From Actinomycetospora callitridis (GTDB taxonomy: Bacteria; Actinomycetota; Actinomycetes; Mycobacteriales; Pseudonocardiaceae), in assembly GCF_028737265.1 (NCBI RefSeq), contig NZ_JAQZAK010000002.1, forward strand, positions 310,001 through 374,000: DNA of 64,000 bases, given 5' to 3'. Below are positions 26,258 to 35,562 of this stretch, in pieces; within the stretch, counting starts at the first letter, position 1, and each line of letters starts with the position of its first letter. The notes under the pieces were generated by a model that saw nothing but the letters and a program-made list of their open reading frames with translations, had not been told where the DNA came from and ran no database searches. The translations under genes were made by a program, and so were the position numbers.

Positions 26258-26396
26258 GACGAGGCCCTCTCTCGACCCGCTCCGGGCGGCGGGATGCCTC
26301 GGGAGTCGTCCGTCGAGACCTGATCGTTACGGCCCGATACGACCGTTCCGTCGCCGTCCGTTCGGACGTCCCGTGCCCCTCCGCGGGAGGAGTCGG

Positions 26397-26402
26397 TATA
26401 CA
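26397..26402 (+). promoter_or_regulatory. Strong leaderless-type -10 box of the DUF4185 gene
   Basis: TATACA, one of the best -10 matches in the window, ends 6 nt before ATG 26409. GGAGGAG upstream (26386-26392) lies ahead of the -10 and would not be in the mRNA, so leaderless translation is likely. Confidence 0.6.
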
Positions 26403-26408
26403 GCGGGG

Positions 26409-27434
26409 ATGCGCACCCTCGAGGTCACGAAGCTGCGGGACCTGACCGGCCCGGGGCACACCGACGAGTACGGGATCGGCGGGACCGACCTCGGTGCGGC
26501 CGCCACCGCCCCCGACGGCCGGATCGTCGCCGTCTTCGGCGACACCTTCGAGAGCAAGGAGGCCGGCGGCCCGGGCTGGCGCTCGCCGGTGATCCTCTTC
26601 GGCGACCCGGGCTCGGTCCGCTCCGGGCTGAGGTGGACGGGTGCGGCCGGACCGTCGCGCGGCTACGCGGACCAGGTCGTCAGCTACCGGCACAACGCCC
26701 GCATCGGCGGCCGCTTCGGCGGGCTGATCGGCGGCACCAGGATCACGACCCAGCTCCCCACGGACCTGATCACCGTCGGGGACACGATGTACCTGCACGT
26801 CATGGCCTGCGAGGGCCTCGGCAACGTGCACTGGACCGAGATCCACCGCTCCCGCGACGACGGCGTGAGCTGGGAGTCGACGGGCCTGTCCTGGCCGGGC
26901 GGACACCTCGGCGGGCACTTCCAGATGCTCACCTGGGAGCTCGGCCCCGACGGCTACGTCTACGCGCTGACGACGGGGTTCCAGCGGGACAAGGGCCTGC
27001 TGCTGCACCGCGTCCCCGCCGACCACCTGCTCGACGCCGCCGCGTGGGAGGGCTGGGGGTTCGCGGACGGCGCGTGGGCCTGGGGGAACGCGCCGACGCC
27101 CGTGCTCCCCGGGGCGTTCGGTGAGCTCTCGCTGCGCCGCGTCGGGGACACGTGGTGGCTGAGCGCGTTCGACGCCGGGAACTACCGCATCGACCTCATC
27201 CCGATGCCCGGTGGACCGACGACCGACCTCACCACCGCCGAGCGCCTCACGGTCGTCTCGGGCTGCGGCTGGGGCGAGGAGGACCACGGCTGCGGTCGCG
27301 TGGCCCAGCTCTACGGCGGCTACATCCTGCCCGGGTCGACGCCCGACGAGATGCACCTCGTGGTCAGCCAGTGGCACACGAACGAGAACTGGCCGTACCG
27401 GGCGATGCACTTCCGCGCCCGTCTCGCCGTCTGA
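26409..27434 (+). CDS. DUF4185 domain-containing protein
   Basis: 341 residues spanning essentially the whole DUF4185 beta-propeller: GIGGTDLGAAATAPDGRIVAVFGDTFE near the N-terminus, LPTDLITVGDTMYLHVMAC, and the C-terminal VVSQWHTNENWPYRAMHFRARL. Relatives occur in mycobacteria, often secreted or glycosidase-like in fold, but no activity is established. No signal peptide is visible, unlike many relatives. Start ATG 26409, probably leaderless. Confidence 0.85.
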   Translation: MRTLEVTKLRDLTGPGHTDEYGIGGTDLGAAATAPDGRIVAVFGDTFESKEAGGPGWRSPVILFGDPGSVRSGLRWTGAAGPSRGYADQVVSYRHNARIGGRFGGLIGGTRITTQLPTDLITVGDTMYLHVMACEGLGNVHWTEIHRSRDDGVSWESTGLSWPGGHLGGHFQMLTWELGPDGYVYALTTGFQRDKGLLLHRVPADHLLDAAAWEGWGFADGAWAWGNAPTPVLPGAFGELSLRRVGDTWWLSAFDAGNYRIDLIPMPGGPTTDLTTAERLTVVSGCGWGEEDHGCGRVAQLYGGYILPGSTPDEMHLVVSQWHTNENWPYRAMHFRARLAV

Positions 27435-27449
27435 TCAGGACACTCCCGT

Positions 27450-28172
<723 letters not shown>

Positions 28173-28222
28173 CGCCCGCCCCCCTGCCGCTCGACCACTG
28201 CTCGAACCCTGCCCGCGACCGC

Positions 28223-28283
28223 CGCGAGGGGCACGTTGCGCATGATCGACAGGTCTGCGCGCCGGCCGAACGTGCCCCTCGCG
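28223..28283. promoter_or_regulatory. 15-bp perfect inverted repeat upstream of the sortase
   Basis: CGCGAGGGGCACGTT (28223-28237) and AACGTGCCCCTCGCG (28269-28283) are exact reverse complements around a 31-nt spacer, 51 bp upstream of the sortase start. Such a long perfect repeat could be an operator pair, an attenuator or a terminator for incoming transcription. Confidence 0.6.
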
Positions 28284-28304
28284 AGGACACGGTGCCCCGG
28301 CGGA

Positions 28305-28341
28305 CGACGACCCCGCACACGCGCGGCGTGCGGGGTCGTCG
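28305..28341 (-). terminator. Strong hairpin terminator of the anchored lipoprotein gene
   Basis: CGACGACCCCGCAC (28305-28318) and GTGCGGGGTCGTCG (28328-28341) form a perfect 14-bp stem with a 9-nt loop, 26 bp after the stop at 28368. It would separate transcription of this gene from the sortase. Confidence 0.75.
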
Positions 28342-28367
28342 ACTCCTGCCTCGGTCCCGGTCTCGTC

Positions 28368-28865
28368 TCAGTCCTCGCGGCGGCGCCGGGCGGCGGTCGC
28401 GCCCAGCGCGCCGGCACCTGCCAGCGCGAGCGCGCCGACGCCGATCAGGCCGGCGTGCTCGACGTCCGAGGTCGAGCCGCCCCCGGTGGCGACACCACCG
28501 GACGGGGTCTGGCTGGCACCCCCACCCGAGCCCGAGCCGCCCGAGCTCGCGCCACCCGCGCCACCGGCACCGCCCTCGCTCCCGGAGCCGTCCGAGGCCG
28601 ACCCGCCGGGCGCGCCGGTGCCCCCGGCACCGCCACCCCCGGGCTGGGTGCCCGCCTCGCCGCCGGCCCCGGGCTGGCCCGGCGCGGCGGCACCGGGCTG
28701 CCCCGGAGCCGGCTGACCCGCGGCGTTGCTCGGCTGTCCCTGGCCGGGCGCCGGCGGCGGTCCCTGCGGCTCGGGCGCCTGCGAGCAGCCCGTCAGGACG
28801 CCGAGTCCGACGGCGGCCGCCAGCGCCGGCCCCGCGAGCCGACGTGCCCTGTTGCTCGAGATCAC
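28368..28865 (-). CDS. Low-complexity exported protein with lipobox and C-terminal anchor
   Basis: 165 residues. Signal with lipobox LTGC at about residue 23; then 100 residues of Gly/Ala/Ser/Pro repeats (PGQPGAAAPGQPGAGG and SGGSGSGGG types); then a hydrophobic segment (AGLIGVGALALAGAGALGATAA) and tail RRRRED. The C-terminus looks like a sortase signal, but no LPxTG-type motif precedes the helix; the nearest sequence is TSDVEHAG. It may be held by lipid at one end and a helix at the other. Start GTG 28865 with GGGGAGAAC upstream. It is the probable partner of the sortase next door. Confidence 0.75.
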   Translation of the reverse strand: MISSNRARRLAGPALAAAVGLGVLTGCSQAPEPQGPPPAPGQGQPSNAAGQPAPGQPGAAAPGQPGAGGEAGTQPGGGGAGGTGAPGGSASDGSGSEGGAGGAGGASSGGSGSGGGASQTPSGGVATGGGSTSDVEHAGLIGVGALALAGAGALGATAARRRRED

Positions 28866-29010
28866 GCGTTCTCCCCGATCGTCGTCTGCACACCCGCCCA
28901 TCAGGACGTGGCGCGGTCTCCGCCACCGTTCCCTGGCGTCCCAGCGGTGACACGCGATCGGCGGAGGACATTGCGGCGAACGGCCCCCTCTCGGGCGGCG
29001 GACGGCCGTC

Positions 29011-29039
29011 GTGATCGACATCGTCGATCGCACTACCGT
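29011..29039 (+). promoter_or_regulatory. Promoter with palindrome in the spacer, DUF5685 gene
   Basis: -35 GTGATC (29011-29016) and -10 TACCGT (29034-29039) are 17 nt apart, and the -10 ends 6 nt before the GTG start at 29046 (leaderless type). GATCGAC-ATC-GTCGATC (29013-29029), a perfect 7-bp inverted repeat, covers the -35 and the spacer, an arrangement used by MerR-type activators and some repressors. Confidence 0.5.
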
Positions 29040-29045
29040 TCCCGC

Positions 29046-30176
29046 GTGCTCGGCATCGTGCGGCCCTGCCGTCACCACCTCTCCCCCGCGCTGCACCGTC
29101 GCTGGGCGGCGCACCTGTGCGGCACCTGCCTCGCCCTGCGCGACGGTCACGGCCAGCTCGCGCGGGCCGCGACCAACGTCGACGCCCTGCTCGTCTCGGT
29201 GCTCACCTCGGCGCAGGGCCCGGCCACCGGCTCCACCGGCGACCGCCTCGCCGGCCCCTGCCCCGCCCGCGGGATGCGCACCGCCACCGTGGCCGCCGGC
29301 GACGGCGCCCGGCTGGCGGCGAACGCCGCGCTGCTGCTGGCGGCCGGCCACGTCGCCGACCACGCCGACGACCGCCAGGGCGCCTTCCGGCACGCGCCGG
29401 TCGCAGCGGTGGGCCGCCGGCTGGCCGACCGCTGGAGCGAGCGGGCGCGCGCCACCGCACCGGCGGGCTTCGACCCGGCGGCGCTGCTCGCGGTCCCGGC
29501 GCGCCAGCACGCGATCGAGCACGGCGGGACGGCGACGCTCGAGGAGGCCACGGCCCCGACGGCCGACGCCGTGTCGGCGGCGTTCGCGCACACCGCGGTC
29601 CTGGCCGGGCGGCCGGGCAACGCGGCGCCGCTGGCCGTCACGGGCGCCGCCTTCGGTCGCCTCGCCCACCTCCTCGACGCGCTGGACGACCTCGACGACG
29701 ACCGCCGCGCCGGCCGCTGGAACCCCGTCGACGCCACCGGGGCCGGCGTCGAGGCGACCCGCGGACTCGCCCGCGCCGAGGTCGCGACCCTCGCCGCGAC
29801 CCTGCCCACCGTCGAGCTCGCGGGGCCCGAGCTCGATGCGCGCCTCGCCCACCGCCTCCTGGTCCACGAGACCGAGCGGGCGTGGCAGCGCACGCACGCC
29901 CGAACGGAGCAGCCGCCCACCGACCAGCCCCCGCACCCTGGCGACGGGGCGCGGGGACGCCCGCCCCGTGGCGTCCTCGCGGGCTGCGTGGCGGCCGCCG
30001 GGCTCTGCTGCACCGGCCAGCTCTGCTGCGCCGACGAGTTCCAGGGTCCGTGGAGCGGCCGGCCGCGCAGCAACCCCTGCGCGAACTGCTGCGACTGCAC
30101 CGAGTGCAGCTGCGACTGCTGTGACTGCTGCGGCTCCGACGGCTGCTGTTGCGACGGTTGCGGCTGCGGCCACTGA
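29046..30176 (+). CDS. DUF5685 family protein with Cys-rich tail
   Basis: 376 residues. The N-terminal CRHHLSPALHRRWAAHLCGTC block and DALLVSVLTSAQ identify DUF5685, a mostly helical actinobacterial family with unknown function; the CxxH/CxxC cysteines suggest metal or Fe-S binding. The last 50 residues hold GLCCTGQLCCADE and then 15 cysteines within 31 residues (CCDCTECSCDCCDCC and CCCDGCGCGH), metallothionein-like in density. No signal or strong membrane helix. Start GTG 29046, probably leaderless, under a promoter with a palindromic spacer. A metal- or redox-linked role is inference. Confidence 0.85.
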   Translation: MLGIVRPCRHHLSPALHRRWAAHLCGTCLALRDGHGQLARAATNVDALLVSVLTSAQGPATGSTGDRLAGPCPARGMRTATVAAGDGARLAANAALLLAAGHVADHADDRQGAFRHAPVAAVGRRLADRWSERARATAPAGFDPAALLAVPARQHAIEHGGTATLEEATAPTADAVSAAFAHTAVLAGRPGNAAPLAVTGAAFGRLAHLLDALDDLDDDRRAGRWNPVDATGAGVEATRGLARAEVATLAATLPTVELAGPELDARLAHRLLVHETERAWQRTHARTEQPPTDQPPHPGDGARGRPPRGVLAGCVAAAGLCCTGQLCCADEFQGPWSGRPRSNPCANCCDCTECSCDCCDCCGSDGCCCDGCGCGH

Positions 30177-30366
30177 GGGCACAGGACCCGACGAACGGGC
30201 GAACTCGCGCGCCGAAGGGGCGACCCGCCGTTCCCCACCCGGTCCCGACACGTTGGACCCGACCGGGTGATGCTGGCGCGGATCGCGGCGGCCCGCCGTC
30301 GCGACCCCGTCGTCGCGGCGGGGCCACGAGGCCAGCAGCGGGTGACGGAGCGGAGGCACGGAGCGC

Positions 30367-32277
30367 ATGTCGCAGGCGACGGTGGTGGCCGGCCGCTACC
30401 AGCTCGGCCCGACCCTGGGCCGCGGTGGCATGGCCGACGTGCACTCGGGCCTCGACGTGCGCCTGGGGCGCGAGGTCGCGATCAAGGTGCTGCGCTCCGA
30501 CCTCGCGCGCGATCCGTCGTTCCGGCTGCGGTTCGAGCGCGAGGCGCAGAACGTGGCCGGGCTCAACCACCCCGGGATCGTCGCGGTCTACGACACCGGC
30601 GAGGTGCCCGGCGAGCAGGTCGGGCTGCCGTACATCGTCATGGAGTACGTCAGCGGGTCGACGCTGCGTGACCTGCTGCGCGCCCACGGCCCGATGCCGC
30701 CCGAGCACGCCTGCGCCGTGATGGCGGACGTGTGCGCGGCGCTGGGCTACAGCCACGAGCACGGCGTCGTCCACCGCGACGTCAAGCCGGCGAACATCAT
30801 GATCACGCCGGGCGACGTCGTGAAGGTGATGGACTTCGGGATCGCCCGGGCCCTCACCGAGACCGGGCCAGGCCTCACCGGCGACATGGTCATCGGCACC
30901 GCCCAGTACCTCTCGCCCGAGCAGGGGCTCGGGCAGGACGTGGACGCCCGCGCCGACGTGTACGCCGCGGGATGCGTGCTCTTCGAGCTGCTCACCGGAG
31001 AGCCGCCCTTCAGCGCCGACAGCCCGGTCGCGATCGTCTACCAGCACGTCCGCGAGGACCCGCCGATGCTGGCGACGCTCGCACCGCCCGGCGTGGTGAT
31101 CGACCCCTCGCTCGAGGCGGTCGTCCGGCAGGCGATGGCCAAGAACCCGGACAACCGCTACGCCACCGCCGCCGAGATGCGGACCGACCTGCTGCGCGTG
31201 CTGGCCGGCGAGCGCCCGGACGCGCCCGCCGTCCTCGCCGAGTACGACCGCGTCACCGGCCCCGAGGACCCCACCGACCCCGGGCGTCGCGGTGCGGCCG
31301 CCGAGACCACCGGCGAGATGAGCCTGACGCAGGAGGTCACGCGCGGGAGCCGGCGGCGCGGCGCCGTCGAGCTCGACCACGGACCCCGCACCGGAGCCCA
31401 CGCGGCGGCGCGGCCCAGCGGCTCGCGACGGCGGCTCGGGGCGGCGGTGATCGGCCTCGTGGCGCTGCTCGTGCTCGGCGTCGTCTGGGTCGCGAGCCCG
31501 TCGGACAGCGAGGTGCCGCGCCTGGTGGGCCTCTCGCGCGACGAGGCCGTGCGCGCGCTCGCCGACGCCGGGCTCTCCCCGATCGTCGTGCCCACGGCGT
31601 CGCCGCCCGAGCAGGTCGACCGGGTGATCGGCGCGTCCCCGGACGTCGGGGTGCGCGTCGAGGAGGAGTCGGCCGTGACCCTGCGCATCGGGCGCGGGCC
31701 GGGGCTGGTCCAGGTCCCGCTGCTCGTGGGCCGCAGCCCCGAGGCCGCCCGCGTCGCCGCCGAGGCCGCGGGCCTCGTGCTCACCCCGGTGCCGCGCCAG
31801 CGCGAGACCTCCGACCCCACGGAGATCGGCCAGGTCGTCGGCCAGGACCCGGTGCCCGGCTCGCTGCGCCCCGCCGGCGGCGCGATCGAGCTGATCGTGG
31901 GTCAACGCCGGGCCACCCTGCAGGTGCCCGACCTCGCGGGCCGCTCCCGCCAGTCGGCGGAGTCGACGCTCGAGGGCATCGGCCTCGAGGTCTCGTTCCG
32001 CGAGGTCGACGGCGGCGCGGCGGGCACGGTGGCGGGCACCGTCGTCGGGATGCGCCCGAGCGCCGGCACGGCGGTGCCACGGGGCAGCACGGTCACCGTC
32101 GACGTCGCGCGGGGCTCGGGCTCGGCGCCGACCTCCGAGGCGCCGTCCGGGGACACGGGCAGCGGATCGGACGGTTCGGAGACCGGTGACTCGGGCGGGG
32201 CCACGGACGGCGGCGACGGCGCCGGGGACGGCACGAGCGGCTCCGAGGGCGACGACGGGTTCTTCGACCTGTTCTGA
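30367..32277 (+). CDS. Transmembrane Ser/Thr protein kinase with three PASTA domains
   Basis: 636 residues, PknB/PrkC architecture. Kinase domain 8-275 with GRGGMADV glycine loop, K40 in VAIKVL, HRDVKPAN (D138), DFG (D156) and GTAQYLSPEQ, so active. A juxtamembrane linker with Thr residues (likely autophosphorylation sites), helix at about 356-376, then three PASTA repeats that bind peptidoglycan fragments, and an acidic Gly/Ser tail ending DGFFDLF. In most actinobacteria pknB sits with pknA, pbpA, rodA and pstP; none are here, so this is an additional copy and is not named pknB. ATG 30367 follows GGAGGCACGGAGCGC. Confidence 0.93.
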   Translation: MSQATVVAGRYQLGPTLGRGGMADVHSGLDVRLGREVAIKVLRSDLARDPSFRLRFEREAQNVAGLNHPGIVAVYDTGEVPGEQVGLPYIVMEYVSGSTLRDLLRAHGPMPPEHACAVMADVCAALGYSHEHGVVHRDVKPANIMITPGDVVKVMDFGIARALTETGPGLTGDMVIGTAQYLSPEQGLGQDVDARADVYAAGCVLFELLTGEPPFSADSPVAIVYQHVREDPPMLATLAPPGVVIDPSLEAVVRQAMAKNPDNRYATAAEMRTDLLRVLAGERPDAPAVLAEYDRVTGPEDPTDPGRRGAAAETTGEMSLTQEVTRGSRRRGAVELDHGPRTGAHAAARPSGSRRRLGAAVIGLVALLVLGVVWVASPSDSEVPRLVGLSRDEAVRALADAGLSPIVVPTASPPEQVDRVIGASPDVGVRVEEESAVTLRIGRGPGLVQVPLLVGRSPEAARVAAEAAGLVLTPVPRQRETSDPTEIGQVVGQDPVPGSLRPAGGAIELIVGQRRATLQVPDLAGRSRQSAESTLEGIGLEVSFREVDGGAAGTVAGTVVGMRPSAGTAVPRGSTVTVDVARGSGSAPTSEAPSGDTGSGSDGSETGDSGGATDGGDGAGDGTSGSEGDDGFFDLF

Positions 32278-32301
32278 GCGGTGACCCGCCGGCGGTGTAC
32301 T

Positions 32302-32323
32302 CCGTCCGTGATCCACCGGACGG
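32302..32323 (+). terminator. Hairpin after the PASTA kinase gene
   Basis: CCGTCCG (32302-32308) and CGGACGG (32317-32323) pair around an 8-nt loop, 24 bp after the stop. The loop sequence TGATCCAC recurs at 32393-32400 next to the following start codon. Confidence 0.5.
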
Positions 32324-32401
32324 CGCATCAAGAACGGCCGTGTGGCGCTCGATGACCAGGGTGACAGTACGTCGGCCGTTCACCCAGGGACGTGATCCAC
32401 G

Positions 32402-32704
32402 ATGTTCCGCCGCTCCTCGAGCACCGCCACCACCAGCTCCTCCGTCGCCGGGTCCCACCGTCGCCGCGCCGTCCGGCGGGCCCGTCAGCGCGAGGTCATC
32501 GACGACGCCGCGCTGCGCGCGCGCCTGGACCGGATGAACCGGCGGCTCGCCGAGGTCAGCTCCGTGCAGGTCACTGCGCGTGCCCAGGGGATCGACAACG
32601 ACGCCGCCCGCCGCGACCCGCTGACGCGCCCGTTCTCCGCCCCCGTGGACGGTCCCGTGCCCCCGCGCCGGGTCGACACCGCGGAGATGGCACGCCCCGC
32701 CTGA
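32402..32704 (+). CDS. Small basic uncharacterised protein, 100 aa
   Basis: Begins MFRRSSSTATTSSS, is basic through RRAVRRARQ, then a helix (DDAALRARLDRMNRRLAEVSSV) and a disordered tail. No family recognised, no membrane segment. ATG 32402 has a weak upstream binding site. An inverted repeat GAACGGCCG/CGGCCGTTC (32332-32340, 32373-32381) and a GGTGACAGT motif (32360-32368) lie just upstream. It sits between two kinase-island operons and is Ser/Thr-rich at the N-terminus, so it could be a kinase substrate; that is speculation. Confidence 0.6.
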   Translation: MFRRSSSTATTSSSVAGSHRRRAVRRARQREVIDDAALRARLDRMNRRLAEVSSVQVTARAQGIDNDAARRDPLTRPFSAPVDGPVPPRRVDTAEMARPA

Positions 32705-32740
32705 GGGGCGCCCGGCCCGACTCACCCCGCATTCATCACA

Positions 32741-32849
32741 CCGAGTGATACTGCGGCGCGATTATCGCGAACCCCCTGGCAGACCCTCTGCTCGCGAACA
32801 CACACTGTCACCGTCTCGGCCACACCACTGCGCCGGGAAGGTGACAGTG
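32741..32849 (+). promoter_or_regulatory. Control region of the FHA-ABC/pseudokinase operon
   Basis: GATACT (32747-32752) is a good -10. Directly after it, CGCGATTATCGCG (32757-32769) is a perfect palindrome over the expected transcription start. TCGCGAAC occurs twice (32766-32773, 32792-32799). CACTGTCACC (32803-32812) and GGTGACAGTG (32840-32849) form a 10-bp inverted repeat with a 27-nt spacer. The 12-mer GATACTGCGGCG is repeated exactly at 41484-41495 upstream of another gene of the island. Confidence 0.55.
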
Positions 32850-32895
32850 GCGTGTGAGGGGCCGGGTCTCGGGCCGGCCCGCGAGGAGGTCGGCC

Positions 32896-35562
32896 GTGCA
32901 CCCCGTGGAACCCGTGCCCCGGCCCGCGGGGGGACGGCGACCCGCCCGCGGCCGGCCGCTCACGGCTCCGCAGCTCGAGCTCACACACGGTGACCGCCGG
33001 CTGGTGGTCCCGCCGGGCCGGCCGGTCACGATCGGCCGCGACGAGGCGGCCGGGTTCCAGGTGGTGCACCCCCTCGTCTCCCGCATCCACGTCGAGCTGC
33101 GGCCGCTGCCGACGGGGTGGGAGCTGATCGACCGCAGCCGCAACGGGGTGTTCGTCGCCGGCGAGCGTCTGCAGCAGTTGCGGCTCTCGCCCGGGGCGAC
33201 GCCGAGGCTCACGCTCGCGCTCGGGCACGGCGGGCCCGAGGTGCAGGTCGCGCTCCGGGCGGTCGGCGCCGACCCCGGCGCCCCGCCGGTGCCGATGGCC
33301 GCGCCCCTCGTCCCGCCCGCGGCCCGCCCCGCCGGGCCCGACTCCCGTCCGGTCCCCGCCCCGCCCGGCTCCCCGCACCGCCCCCGGCACGACCCGCTCG
33401 CCGGCCCGTCCCCCGACGACGTCGGTGCCGACGGGCCGAGCCGTCAGGGGCGCCTCTCCGCGGTGCACCGGCTGCCGCCGGCCGCTCCCTTCGCTGCTCC
33501 GTCCGCCGCTCCGTCCCCCTCCCCCGAGCCGGCGCCCACCGCGCGCATCTCCACCGCGGCACCAGGAACCCCCGCCACCCGCATCCGGATCGGCCGCGAG
33601 ACCGACAACGACGTCGTCGTCAGCGACCTCCTGGTCTCGCGCCACCACGCCGAGCTCCGCGCCGACGGCGCGGGCGGCTGGGAGCTGATCGACCTCGACA
33701 GCCCCAACGGCACCTACGTCGACGGCCGGCGCATCCACCGCGTGCCGCTGCGCCCCGGGATGCTCGTGGGCATCGGGCACGCGCTGTTCCACCTCGACGA
33801 CGCCGAGGGCGGGGTGCTCGTCGAGCGCGAGGACGCCGGCGCGATCGCGTTCCGCGCCGAGGACCTCGTGGTCCGCACCCCGAAGGGCCGGACGCTGCTC
33901 GACCGGGTCGGGTTCGCGCTCGAGGAGAAGAGCCTGCTCGCCGTCGTCGGCCCGTCCGGGGCCGGGAAGTCGACGCTGCTGCGCGCGCTCACCGGGTTCC
34001 GGCCCGCCGACGAGGGCACCGTCACCTACGCCGACCGCGACCTCTACGCCGACTACGACGAGCTGCGCCAGCGCATCGGGCTCGTACCGCAGGACGACAT
34101 CCTGCACCCGCAGCTCACGGTGCGACGCGCGCTGGCCTACGCCGCGCGGCTGCGCTTCCCGTCGGACACCACGGAGGCCGAGCGCGACCACCGCATCGAC
34201 GAGGTGATCGGCGAGCTCGGGCTCACCGGCCAGGCCGAGCAACGCATCGACTCCCTCTCCGGCGGCCAGCGCAAGCGCACCTCGGTCGCCCTCGAGCTGC
34301 TCACCCGACCGTCGCTGCTCTTCCTCGACGAACCCACCTCCGGCCTCGACCCGGGGCTGGACAAGTCCGTCATGCGCACCCTGCGCGGCCTCGCCGACGA
34401 CGGCCGCACCGTCGTCGTCGTCACCCACAACGTCGCCCACCTCGACGTCTGCGACCGCCTGCTGCTCCTCGCCCCCGGCGGGACCGTCGCCTACTTCGGA
34501 CCGCCCCAGGAGGCCCTCGCCTACTTCGGCGTGCACGACTTCGCCGACCTCTTCCTGCTCCTCGAGCGGGAGTCCGGCGCCGACTGGGGCGAGCGGTTCC
34601 GCCACTCGGCCGTGGCCGAGCGCTACATCGGCACGCCCCCGCCGACGCGGGCGCCCGGCCCGTACGGCGTCCCGACCCCGGCCCCCACCACGGCCCCGGC
34701 CGCACCGCCGCGACAGCAGTCGGCGCTCGCGCAGTTCGGCGTCCTCGCCCGGCGCTACCTGGCCGTGATCGGCGCCGACCGCCAGTACACGATCTTCATG
34801 GTGGCCCTGCCGCTGCTGCTGGCGGCGCTGTCGCACGCCCTGCCCGTCGACACCGGCCTATCGCTGGCCGAGCAGCTGCGCGGCGTCCCGGGTGCGCCGC
34901 AGAGCCTGCTCATGGTGTTCGTCGTCGGCGCCGCCCTGATGGGGTCGGCGGCGTCGATCCGCGAGCTGGTCAAGGAACGCGAGATCTACCGCCGCGAGCG
35001 CGCGATCGGGCTCTCGCGCGGCGCGTACCTGCTCTCCAAGGTCGTCGTGCTCGGCGTGATCACCGGCCTGCAGGGCCTGGTGCTCGGGGTGCTCGGCACG
35101 CTGGGCCGGCCGGGTCCCGACGAGGCCGTCCTCCTCGGCGACCCGCGCGTGGAGATCCTCGTCGCGATCGCCGCCACCACGATCGCCAGCATGGCCGTCG
35201 GGCTCGCCGTGTCTGCCTGGATCGACAACGCCGACCGCGGCATGCCGCTGCTGGTGCTGCTCGCGATGCTGCAGTTCATCCTGTCCAGCGCGCTGCTGCA
35301 GATCCAGGACAGCCCGGTGCTCGCCCAGCTGTCGTGGCTCGTGCCCGCCCGCTGGGGCTTCGCGCTCGGCGCCTCGACCATCGGCGTACGCAGCGGCCCC
35401 GGCGTCCCGCCGCCCTACACCGAGGCCGAGCCCCTGTGGGACCACGACGCCGCCACATGGCTGTTCGACCTGGGCGCCCTGGCCGGCGTCACCGTGCTGT
35501 TCGTCGTCGTCACCGCACTGCTGCTGCGCCGCCTCGACCCGCGCGCCCGGAGGGTCGGATGA
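32896..35562 (+). CDS. FHA-FHA-ABC transporter (ATPase and permease fused), Rv1747-like
   Basis: 888 residues. FHA1 around residues 30-100 (IGRDE, SRIHVEL, RSRNG) and FHA2 around 225-300 (IGRETDND, SRHHAEL, NGTYVDG) keep the Arg/Ser/Asn residues that bind phosphothreonine. ABC ATPase: GPSGAGKST at about 352, LSGGQRKRTS at about 454, LLFLDEPTSG at about 475. Then an ABC-2 permease half with six helices from about 632 to the C-terminus. The architecture matches M. tuberculosis Rv1747, whose FHA domains bind phosphorylated sites made by PknF and which exports lipid-linked material. Start GTG 32896 is set by GAGGAGG 6 nt upstream. It overlaps the pseudokinase gene (ATGA). Confidence 0.94.
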   Translation: MHPVEPVPRPAGGRRPARGRPLTAPQLELTHGDRRLVVPPGRPVTIGRDEAAGFQVVHPLVSRIHVELRPLPTGWELIDRSRNGVFVAGERLQQLRLSPGATPRLTLALGHGGPEVQVALRAVGADPGAPPVPMAAPLVPPAARPAGPDSRPVPAPPGSPHRPRHDPLAGPSPDDVGADGPSRQGRLSAVHRLPPAAPFAAPSAAPSPSPEPAPTARISTAAPGTPATRIRIGRETDNDVVVSDLLVSRHHAELRADGAGGWELIDLDSPNGTYVDGRRIHRVPLRPGMLVGIGHALFHLDDAEGGVLVEREDAGAIAFRAEDLVVRTPKGRTLLDRVGFALEEKSLLAVVGPSGAGKSTLLRALTGFRPADEGTVTYADRDLYADYDELRQRIGLVPQDDILHPQLTVRRALAYAARLRFPSDTTEAERDHRIDEVIGELGLTGQAEQRIDSLSGGQRKRTSVALELLTRPSLLFLDEPTSGLDPGLDKSVMRTLRGLADDGRTVVVVTHNVAHLDVCDRLLLLAPGGTVAYFGPPQEALAYFGVHDFADLFLLLERESGADWGERFRHSAVAERYIGTPPPTRAPGPYGVPTPAPTTAPAAPPRQQSALAQFGVLARRYLAVIGADRQYTIFMVALPLLLAALSHALPVDTGLSLAEQLRGVPGAPQSLLMVFVVGAALMGSAASIRELVKEREIYRRERAIGLSRGAYLLSKVVVLGVITGLQGLVLGVLGTLGRPGPDEAVLLGDPRVEILVAIAATTIASMAVGLAVSAWIDNADRGMPLLVLLAMLQFILSSALLQIQDSPVLAQLSWLVPARWGFALGASTIGVRSGPGVPPPYTEAEPLWDHDAATWLFDLGALAGVTVLFVVVTALLLRRLDPRARRVG

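Noticed and set aside
30367-32277. Naming this gene pknB
   Set aside because: The architecture matches, but the conserved pknA-pbpA-rodA-pstP neighbourhood is absent, so orthology to the housekeeping kinase is doubtful.
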